Part shown: positions 56,573-64,000 of the stretch, one piece after another
How the letters are laid out: each line of letters opens with the position of its first letter
How positions within the stretch are numbered: position 1 is the stretch's first letter
DNA from: Allobosea sp.
GTDB lineage: Bacteria > Pseudomonadota > Alphaproteobacteria > Rhizobiales > Kaistiaceae
Direction: 5' to 3'
DNA: 64,000 nucleotides
Assembly (NCBI GenBank): GCA_017307955.1
Contig: JAFKFV010000010.1
Span: 62,001 to 126,000, forward strand
Program-made: the position numbers and the translations under genes
The notes under the pieces: generated by a model
Database searches by the model: none
What the model was told of the DNA's origin: nothing
The model's input: the letters and a program-made list of their open reading frames with translations, nothing else

Positions 56573-58008
56573 GCCCGACCGAGCGCTTCTATATCGACGG
56601 CGCCTTCGTCGCGCCGCTCTCCGACGAGCGGTCGGCGGTGATCAATCCCGCGACGGAGGAGCCGGTCGCCACCATCGCGCTCGGAAGCACCGCCGATGTC
56701 GACCGCGCGGTTGCGGCGGCGCGGCGCGCCTTCCCCGCCTTCGCCGCGACCAGCGTCGCCGAGCGGCTGGCGCTGTTCGAGCGCATCGTCGCCGCTTTCA
56801 CCCGCCGCCGCGAGGATCTCGCGCGCGCCGTCACCGCCGAGATGGGGGCGCCGCGCTGGCTCTCTTGGGAGATCCAGACCGCGTCGAGCATCGTCTATTT
56901 CGAGAGCGCGGCGCGGGTGCTGGCGAAGTTCCGCTTCGACGAGCCGCATGGCCAGTCGCTGATCACGCATGAGCCGATCGGCGTCGCCGGCCTCATCACT
57001 CCGTGGAACTGGCCGCTCAACCAGATCGTCACCAAGCTCGCCCCGGCGCTCGCGGCCGGATGCACGGTGGTGCTGAAGCCGTCCGAACTCTCGCCGCTCT
57101 CGGCGCTGATCCTCGCCGAGGTGATGCATGAGGCCGGGACGCCCGAGGGCGTCTTCAACCTCGTCAACGGCACCGGGCCGGTCGTCGGCGCCGCCATCGC
57201 GTCGCATCCCGACGTGGACATGGTGTCTTTCACCGGATCGACGGGGGCGGGCATCGCGGTCGCCAAGGCGGCGGCCGATACGGTGAAGCGCGTCCACCAG
57301 GAACTCGGCGGAAAATCGGCCAATATCGTGCTGCCCGATGCCGATCTCGACCTCGCCATCACCGACGGCGTGAAGCGCTGCTTCATCAATTCCGGCCAGT
57401 CCTGCATCGCGCCGACGCGCATGCTGGTCCCCGCCGCGATGCTGGACGAGGTGGTGGACCGGGCGCGGGCCGTGGCGGCGGAGGTGGTGGTCGGCGATCC
57501 GACGCGGGCCGAGACGACCATGGGGCCGGTCGCCGGCGCCGCGCAGTTCGCCAAGGTGGAAGGCATGATCGAGACCGGGATCGCCGAGGGCGCGCGGCTC
57601 GTCGAAGGCGGGCCCGGACGGCCACAGGATCTCAATCGCGGCTTCTTCGTGCGCCCGACCATCTTCGCCGACGTGGCGCCGGACATGCGCATCGCGCGCG
57701 AGGAGATCTTCGGGCCGGTGCTCTCGATCCTCGCCTATCGCGACGAGGACGAGGCGGTGGCGATCGCCAATGACAGCCTCTATGGCCTCGCCGGCTATGT
57801 CTATTCGCGCGACGACGACCATGCCCGTGCCACGGCCCGCCGCATCCGCGCCGGCCGCATCTTCATCAACAATCCCTGGTTCGATTTCGACGCGCCGTTC
57901 GGCGGCTACAAGCAGTCCGGCAACGGCCGCGAACTCGGCGAGCACGGCATGCGCGAGTTCCTGGAAGTGAAGGCGATCCTCGGCTGGGACCGGGAGGCGG
58001 AGAAGTGA
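56569..58008 (+). CDS. NAD(P)-dependent aldehyde dehydrogenase
   Basis: 479 residues. Glu in HQELGGKS, catalytic Cys in NSGQSCIAPTR, TPWNWPLNQ. It resembles gamma-aminobutyraldehyde/betaine aldehyde dehydrogenases and follows the aminotransferase in the operon, so an aminoaldehyde or its acid is a likely product. ATGA overlap. Confidence 0.92.
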   Translation: MSPTERFYIDGAFVAPLSDERSAVINPATEEPVATIALGSTADVDRAVAAARRAFPAFAATSVAERLALFERIVAAFTRRREDLARAVTAEMGAPRWLSWEIQTASSIVYFESAARVLAKFRFDEPHGQSLITHEPIGVAGLITPWNWPLNQIVTKLAPALAAGCTVVLKPSELSPLSALILAEVMHEAGTPEGVFNLVNGTGPVVGAAIASHPDVDMVSFTGSTGAGIAVAKAAADTVKRVHQELGGKSANIVLPDADLDLAITDGVKRCFINSGQSCIAPTRMLVPAAMLDEVVDRARAVAAEVVVGDPTRAETTMGPVAGAAQFAKVEGMIETGIAEGARLVEGGPGRPQDLNRGFFVRPTIFADVAPDMRIAREEIFGPVLSILAYRDEDEAVAIANDSLYGLAGYVYSRDDDHARATARRIRAGRIFINNPWFDFDAPFGGYKQSGNGRELGEHGMREFLEVKAILGWDREAEK

Positions 58009-58039
58009 GACATAACCGTCTCCCGCCACGAATCTGGGG

Positions 58040-58133
58040 CGTCATGCCCGGGCTTGTCCCGGGCATCTACGTCTTGCCGGCGTCTCCACGGGCCAAAAAG
58101 ACGTGGATGGCCGCAACAAGTGCGGACATGACG
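58040..58133. repeat. Intergenic palindromic repeat, CGTCATG...CATGACG (about 94 bp)
   Basis: The ends CGTCATG and CATGACG are inverted. Inside, ATGCCCGGG-CTTGT-CCCGGGCAT is a 9-bp hairpin, and ACGTCTT...AAGACGT pair. A widespread alphaproteobacterial REP-type element by sight. It separates the aldehyde dehydrogenase and deaminase genes. Confidence 0.75.
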
Positions 58134-58195
58134 TCGGACTGTCTAGGGAAAGGTCAAAGGCCCAGCATCGTCCACATGGAGAGGGGGGCTTCCTG

Positions 58196-59536
58196 ATGCG
58201 GCTCTGGCTCCGAGATCCGATCGCCGTGCTGGCCGAGGGGGCCGAGCGGGGGATCGTCGTCGAGGATGGGGTGATCGCGGAACTCGTGCCGACCGGCGCG
58301 GCGGACCCGGTGCATGATGCTGTCTACGAGGCGTCGCGGCATGTCGTGCTGCCCGGGCTCGTCAACACGCATCACCACTTCTTCCAGACGCTGACCCGCG
58401 CCCATCCCGACGCGATCAATCGGGAACTCTTCCCCTGGCTGAAGGCGCTCTATCCGCGCTGGGGCGACCATCTCAACCGCGATCGCTTCCGCCTCGCGAC
58501 GCGGCTCGCGCTCACCGAACTCCTGATGTCGGGCTGCACGACGGCCTCGGACCATCTCTTCGTCTTCCCGTCCGACATGCCGGACGCGGTCGATATCGAA
58601 GTCGAGGAGGCCGAGGCGCTTGGCATGCGCATCGCGCTGACGCGCGGCGTCATCAACCAGGGCATGAAATCGGGCGGCATCGCCGATGAGCGGCTGATGC
58701 AGGACGACGACGTCGTGCTCGCCGATTGCGAGCGGGTCATCGCCCGCTATCACGATGCTCGGCCGGGCTCGTTCTCGACCGTCGCACTCGCGCCCTGCGC
58801 GCCGTTCAACGTCACGCGCGAGATGATGTGCGCCGCCGCCGAACTGGCCGAGAAGCATGACTGCCGGCTGCACACCCATCTCGGCGAGACGCATGACGAG
58901 AACGACTTCTGCATGGCGCGCTTCGGCATGCGGCCTCTCGATTATCTCGAAAGCGTCGGCTGGCTGAACGACCGCGTGTGGCTGGCGCATGGCATCCATT
59001 TCGACGATGGCGAAGTGGAGCGGCTCGGCCGGCACGGCGTCGGCATCTGCCATTGCCCGACCTCCAACATGGTGCTCGCCTCGGGCATCTGCCGCACCAA
59101 GGAACTGGAAGCCGCCGGCGCGATCGTCGGGCTCGGCGTTGACGGCTCGGCCTCGAACGACTCCTCGAACATGATGGAGGCCGTGCGCCACGCGCTGATG
59201 ATCGGGCGGCTGCGCTACGACGCCGAGAGGGTGACGCATCTCGACGCGCTGCGCTGGGCGAGCGAGGGCTCCGCCGCCTGCATCGGGCGCTCCGATATCG
59301 GCCGCATCGCGGTCGGCAGGCAGGCGGATCTCGCGCTCTTCACGCTCGATGAACTGCGCTTCTCCGGCGGCGGCGACCCGATCGCGACGCTCGTCCTCTG
59401 CGGCGCCCATGCCGCCGACCGCGTGATGATCGGCGGTGCGTGGCGGGTTGAGGACGGCGCGCCGATCGGTGTCGATCTTGCAAGGCTGCGCCACGAGCAT
59501 GGCGAGGCCGCGAAGGCCTTCCTCTCCGCACTCTGA
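58196..59536 (+). CDS. 8-oxoguanine deaminase-like amidohydrolase (COG0402)
   Basis: 446 residues. NTHHHFFQTLTRA, LAPCAPFNVT, HTHLGET, HGIHF and GVDGSASND form the metal site and the substrate loop of 8-oxoguanine/isoxanthopterin deaminases. The LAPCAPF signature separates these from cytosine deaminases. A purine-, pterin- or deazapurine-like base is the likely substrate. ATG 58196 is chosen on homology. Confidence 0.87.
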   Translation: MRLWLRDPIAVLAEGAERGIVVEDGVIAELVPTGAADPVHDAVYEASRHVVLPGLVNTHHHFFQTLTRAHPDAINRELFPWLKALYPRWGDHLNRDRFRLATRLALTELLMSGCTTASDHLFVFPSDMPDAVDIEVEEAEALGMRIALTRGVINQGMKSGGIADERLMQDDDVVLADCERVIARYHDARPGSFSTVALAPCAPFNVTREMMCAAAELAEKHDCRLHTHLGETHDENDFCMARFGMRPLDYLESVGWLNDRVWLAHGIHFDDGEVERLGRHGVGICHCPTSNMVLASGICRTKELEAAGAIVGLGVDGSASNDSSNMMEAVRHALMIGRLRYDAERVTHLDALRWASEGSAACIGRSDIGRIAVGRQADLALFTLDELRFSGGGDPIATLVLCGAHAADRVMIGGAWRVEDGAPIGVDLARLRHEHGEAAKAFLSAL

Positions 59537-59558
59537 ACGAAAGGCTCGCCGTCCCTCC

Positions 59559-60389
59559 ATGAACGCCCTGCCCGCCCGCGATCGCGAACCCTCATCGCCA
59601 GGCGCCGAACGCAGCGTCGACCTCATCGTCGACCGTGCGGGCAAGACCTTCGAGACGGCGCGCGGGCCGGTGCGGGCGCTGGAGCCGATCGATCTCAAGG
59701 TGGCGCGCGGGGCCTTCGTCGCCCTGATCGGTCCCTCGGGCTGCGGCAAGTCCACGCTGCTGCGCATGGTCGCCGGGCTCGAGCAGCCGGACGACGGCGG
59801 CGCGATCCTGGTGCGCGGCAAGCATCCCGAGCAATTCCGCAAGGAGGGCGAACTCGGGATCGCCTTCCAGGACGCGGCGCTGCTGCCCTGGCGCAGCGTC
59901 ACCGACAACATCGCCTTCCCGCTGCAGATCCTCGGACGGCCGGTGAAGGGGGAAGCGGCGCATATCCAGTCGCTCATCGAGCTCGTCGGCCTCAAGGGCT
60001 ACGAGGCGGCGCGGCCCGGCCAGCTCTCGGGCGGCATGCGCCAGCGCGTCGCGATCGCCCGCGCGCTGGTCACCGACCCGTCCGTGCTGCTCCTCGACGA
60101 ACCGTTCGGGGCGCTCGACCAGATCCTGCGGCGGCAGATGAATGTCGAATTGCAACGCATCTGGGTGGCGCGGCAGACGACGACGCTGCTCGTCACGCAT
60201 GGCATCGACGAGGCGGTGTTCCTCGGCGATACGGTCGTCGTGATGCAGGCGCAGCCGGGCCGCATCGCCGAGATCATCGAGGTCCCCTTCGCGCGGCCAA
60301 GGCTCCCTTCGCTGTTCTCGGCGCCTGAGTTCCACGCGCTGTGCGACCGCCTGACGGTCAGCCTGCATGGCGAAGGCGCCCATCCATGA
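59559..60389 (+). CDS. ABC transporter ATP-binding protein
   Basis: 276 residues of the nitrate/sulfonate/taurine class. Walker A GPSGCGKST, Q-loop FQDAALLPW, signature LSGGMRQR, Walker B VLLLDEPFGALD, switch His in VTHGIDEA. It precedes the fused permease with ATGA overlap. Confidence 0.92.
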   Translation: MNALPARDREPSSPGAERSVDLIVDRAGKTFETARGPVRALEPIDLKVARGAFVALIGPSGCGKSTLLRMVAGLEQPDDGGAILVRGKHPEQFRKEGELGIAFQDAALLPWRSVTDNIAFPLQILGRPVKGEAAHIQSLIELVGLKGYEAARPGQLSGGMRQRVAIARALVTDPSVLLLDEPFGALDQILRRQMNVELQRIWVARQTTTLLVTHGIDEAVFLGDTVVVMQAQPGRIAEIIEVPFARPRLPSLFSAPEFHALCDRLTVSLHGEGAHP

Positions 60390-61936
60390 CCGCCCCCGCC
60401 TATCGCGAGAATGCGCGGATCCTGTTCGGGACGCTGGTGGCGCTCGCGGTGTGGGAACTGCTCGGGGCCTATACGTCCTGGGGTGTCGCGATGTTTCCGG
60501 CGCCAACGCGCATCCTGGCGCAGGCCTTCGCCGATCGCGAACTCTATGCTCTGCACGGCCTCGCGACGCTGCAGACCTCGGTGAGCGGCTTCGTCATCGG
60601 CGTCAGCGTCGCGGTCTTCGCCGCGCTCGTCTTCTGCCGGCTGCCGGGACTCGAGCTCGCCTTTCGCGGCGTCAACATCACGCTGTTCGCGATGCCGGCG
60701 ATCGTCATCGGGCCGCTGCTGGTGCTCTTCCTCAAGGGCGACTGGCCGCAGATCGTGCTGGCGGCGCTGATGGTCTATTTCCCGGCGATGTCGGCGACGT
60801 TGCTCGGCCTTCGGACCGTCGACCCCCGCCTCGCCGATCTCGTGGCGGCCTATGGCGGCGGCGAGGGCGTGCTGATGCGGCATGTGCGGCTGCGCGGCGC
60901 CCTGCCCGATCTCTTCGCCGGCTTCCGCGTCGCGGCGCCGCTGGCGGTGCTCGGCGCCGTGCTCGGCGAATTCGGCTCCGGCACGCGCTGGGGCTTCGGC
61001 GCCTTCCTGCTCTCCGCGCTGCCGCAGGGCAATCCGGCGCGGCTCTGGGGCATCGGCCTTGCGGCCAGCGCCATCGCGCTCGCGGGCTATGCGCTGTTCC
61101 TGCTGCCGGCGCGCCGGCTCTCGGCCTCCTCGACGGCGGTGACGCTCGCCGCCGTGCAGCCCTCGGCCCGGCCGAAGGGCGGCGCCTCGACCCGGCGGAT
61201 CCTGCTGGCGCTCGTCGCCGTCGCGCTGCCCTTCCTCATCTGGTGGCTGGGCGTCACGCTCAGCCATGTCAGCCCGATCATCGCGCCGGGGCCGGGGCGG
61301 ACGGTGATGTTCCTGATCGAGGGCAGGCACGCAGCCGCGGCGCGGGCAGCGCTCGGCCACGCGCTGGGCCAGACCCTGCCGATCGCGCTGCTGGGGCTTC
61401 TCGCCGGGCTCGCCTTCGCCTTCATGCTCGCCGCGCTGTCGCTGCTGGCGCCGGCGCTGGCGCGCGGCCTCCTGCCGGTGGCGCTCGTTGCGCAGAACAT
61501 GCCGCTCGTCGCGGTCGTACCCTTCGTCGTGCTCGTCTTCGGGCGCGGCACGGCGTCGTCGGTGTTCATGGCGGTGCTGGTCGTGTTCTTCCCGGCCTAT
61601 GTGCTGCTGCATCAGGGCTTCACGAGCGTGCCGAAGGCGGCGAGCGATCTCGTCGCCGCCTATGGCGGGGGACGCTGGAAACAGCTCGTCCATATCGCCG
61701 TGCCCTATTCGATCGGCCATCTCATCGCCGCCGCGCGCCTCGTCGCGCCGCAGGCGCTGCTCGGCGTCATGGTCGCGGAATGGCTCGTCACCGGTGTCGG
61801 CCTCGGCAATCTCCTCAACATCTCGCGGGGCGGGCTCGACTACGACATGATCTGGGCCGGAGCGCTGGTCTCGATCCTCATTTCCGTCGCCGCCTATGAG
61901 GGCGTCGGCCTCATCGAAAGGAGGATCGCCCGATGA
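60386..61936 (+). CDS. Fused two-domain ABC permease
   Basis: 516 residues, twice the usual size. The two halves (about 1-255 and 275-516) each have about six spans and an EAA loop: DLVAAYGGGEGVLMRHVRL and DLVAAYGGGRWKQLVHIAV. It should supply both channel halves of an NMT1-type importer whose binding protein is at 62726. Confidence 0.9.
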   Translation: MTAPAYRENARILFGTLVALAVWELLGAYTSWGVAMFPAPTRILAQAFADRELYALHGLATLQTSVSGFVIGVSVAVFAALVFCRLPGLELAFRGVNITLFAMPAIVIGPLLVLFLKGDWPQIVLAALMVYFPAMSATLLGLRTVDPRLADLVAAYGGGEGVLMRHVRLRGALPDLFAGFRVAAPLAVLGAVLGEFGSGTRWGFGAFLLSALPQGNPARLWGIGLAASAIALAGYALFLLPARRLSASSTAVTLAAVQPSARPKGGASTRRILLALVAVALPFLIWWLGVTLSHVSPIIAPGPGRTVMFLIEGRHAAAARAALGHALGQTLPIALLGLLAGLAFAFMLAALSLLAPALARGLLPVALVAQNMPLVAVVPFVVLVFGRGTASSVFMAVLVVFFPAYVLLHQGFTSVPKAASDLVAAYGGGRWKQLVHIAVPYSIGHLIAAARLVAPQALLGVMVAEWLVTGVGLGNLLNISRGGLDYDMIWAGALVSILISVAAYEGVGLIERRIAR

Positions 61937-62376
61937 GCGCGATCCGCTGGCACCACGCGTCGCTCACGGTCGCCGCCGTCGACCCGGCGATCGCGTTCTT
62001 CTCGGCCGTGTTCGGCTTCGAGCCGCTGTTCATCGAGCGCGGCATGCGCGAGGACATCGTCGCGCTGACCGGCAAGGAAGGGCTTTCCTGCGACTTCACG
62101 CAGATGCGCTCCGACGCCTATCCGCTGATCCTCGAACTGATCGCCTTTACGAGCGATGACGGCGCCCGGCCGGAGGCCGATGCCCTGCCCTGGCGGCCCG
62201 GCAGCGGCCATGTCGCCTTCCACGTCGACGATTTCGACGGCGTCGTCGCAACCGCACTCACGCATGGCGCCGAGGCACTCGGCAAGGCGATCACCTTTCC
62301 CGGCGGCCGCTCGATCTATTTGCGCGCTCCGGGCGACGCCTTCTTCGAGATCGAATATCTGGCGGAGACAGCGTGA
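61933..62376 (+). CDS. VOC-family (glyoxalase/dioxygenase fold) protein
   Basis: 147 residues, two beta-alpha-beta-beta-beta modules. Potential metal ligands are HHAS near the start, HVAFHVDD in the middle, and FFEIEY at the end, the order of glyoxalase-type metal sites. Function not known. ATGA overlap with the permease. Confidence 0.85.
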   Translation: MSAIRWHHASLTVAAVDPAIAFFSAVFGFEPLFIERGMREDIVALTGKEGLSCDFTQMRSDAYPLILELIAFTSDDGARPEADALPWRPGSGHVAFHVDDFDGVVATALTHGAEALGKAITFPGGRSIYLRAPGDAFFEIEYLAETA

Positions 62377-62419
62377 TGGCTGGCGCGCAATGCCCTTCGG
62401 CCAAAATGCACACGATGTC

Positions 62420-62431
62420 GATCGGCCGATC
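62420..62431. promoter_or_regulatory. GATCGGCCGATC palindrome
   Basis: A perfect 12-bp self-complementary site in the 349-bp intergenic region 62377-62725, just before the TAGGCA-N5-TGCCTA repeat. Role unknown. Confidence 0.25.
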
Positions 62432-62437
62432 TCTAGT

Positions 62438-62454
62438 TAGGCAGAGCGTGCCTA
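62438..62454. promoter_or_regulatory. TAGGCA-N5-TGCCTA palindrome, upstream activating site candidate (copy 2)
   Basis: A 6+5+6 inverted repeat with the same spacing and core (GGCA-N5-TGCC) as 49254-49270. Its centre is 67 bp before the GG of the promoter-like element, close to the 61 bp at the first copy. Confidence 0.55.
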
Positions 62455-62511
62455 TTCTTTGCACATCGGCCGTTCCCAAGATCGCGACGAAGCCGTTGCG
62501 CGGTGCAATAT

Positions 62512-62527
62512 TGGCATTACTATCGCC
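62512..62527 (+). promoter_or_regulatory. Weak sigma-54-type promoter element
   Basis: TGGCATTACTATCGCC keeps GG-N10-GC and a good -24 half, but the -12 half reads TCGC instead of TTGC. The conserved surroundings raise its likelihood. A leader of about 185 nt would precede the binding-protein gene. Confidence 0.4.
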
Positions 62528-62539
62528 GCATACGGTTCA

Positions 62540-62561
62540 GATCGACCGGAAAGACGGGTCG
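62540..62561 (+). promoter_or_regulatory. Conserved leader segment, copy 2
   Basis: GATCGACCGGAAA, two differing bases, CGGGTCG: matches 49354-49375 at 20 of 22 positions. It begins 14 bp after the -12 GC here and 18 bp after it in copy 1. Confidence 0.55.
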
Positions 62562-62725
62562 AACCGACAGTCGAGCGCTGGCAGCCGGCATCGCGATGCC
62601 GAGGGACTTGTCATTGCCGACGAAGCGTTGAGCGCCCCTCCAGGCCACGGCCATCCGCTCCGCCTCCCCGGAGCCCGGCCGGCCATGCGGGCATTCCCGA
62701 ACCACTCCCGAGACTGGAGTTAGCC

Positions 62726-64000
<1,275 letters not shown>

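Overview
The window looks like a chromosomal segment of a high-GC alphaproteobacterium, most likely of the order Hyphomicrobiales (Rhizobiales). The main evidence is the minus-strand gene order rlpA - dacF-like - tmk - holB - metG - (GT90 gene inserted on the other strand) - tatD - MBL-fold hydrolase at 4.9-13.9 kb, which I recognise as a conserved order in that group. Short paired palindromic repeats typical of these genomes and strong GC3 bias agree. No rRNA, tRNA, CRISPR, prophage or insertion sequence was found. The genus cannot be fixed from sequence alone.

Layout. 0-4.8 kb: end of a GFA-family gene, a DUF998 membrane protein, a proline-rich membrane-anchored protein, a glycoside hydrolase family 2 enzyme with its own palindromic operators and terminator, and a YbhN/UPF0104 flippase-like membrane protein. 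4.9-14.6 kb: the housekeeping block, followed by a YbaK-type deacylase; the DacF-like protein has lost all three penicillin-binding active-site motifs. 14.6-20.3 kb: a tightly overlapping sugar operon (Gfo/Idh/MocA dehydrogenase, AP-endonuclease-fold isomerase, alpha/beta hydrolase, ribulose-phosphate-epimerase-like enzyme, ROK kinase) with a ROK repressor gene and a perfect 19-bp palindrome that is the probable operator.

20.3-31.2 kb (minus strand): an SDR, a three-gene HcnABC/opine-oxidase-like dehydrogenase, a substrate-binding-fold protein without signal peptide, an aldehyde dehydrogenase, an LLM-class monooxygenase, a nucleoside hydrolase, a bicupin and an amidase. Divergent from it (31.4-36.5 kb, plus strand) is a complete NMT1/THI5-type ABC importer behind a sigma-54-type promoter, then a class II aldolase/adducin-type protein and a GntR/FCD regulator. 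36.5-40.5 kb: an alpha/beta hydrolase whose C-terminus is encoded by a repeat, a PPC-domain protein, and an ECF transporter module (EcfT, two ATPases) with no recognisable S component. 40.7-49.2 kb: one long translationally coupled operon with an HpaB-type monooxygenase, amidase, PuuE-like hydrolase, COG0402 deaminase, flavin reductase, an arylmalonate-decarboxylase/maleate-isomerase-family protein, a cyclic-imidase-like deacetylase, an 89-residue protein beginning MCGLCG, and a CobW-type GTPase.

49.3-64 kb: a second operon group with a flavin monooxygenase, a bacterial protein carrying the archaeosine synthase (ArcS) lysine-transfer motif, a Pht5/substrate-binding-fold protein, an AraC regulator, a class III aminotransferase, a class II histone-deacetylase-like amidohydrolase, an aldehyde dehydrogenase, an 8-oxoguanine-deaminase-like enzyme, an ABC ATPase, a fused double permease, a VOC protein, a Tat-exported substrate-binding protein, and the start of an old yellow enzyme. 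The promoter regions at 49.25 and 62.44 kb share a TRGGCA-N5-TGCCYA palindrome, a GG-N10-GC element and a nearly identical leader segment.

Taken together, 20-64 kb reads as an accessory region for uptake and stepwise ring opening, deamination and oxidation of nitrogen-rich heterocyclic compounds. The substrate is not evident. The ArcS-core protein inside such an operon, the paired promoters, and the inactive-looking DacF are the most unusual items.
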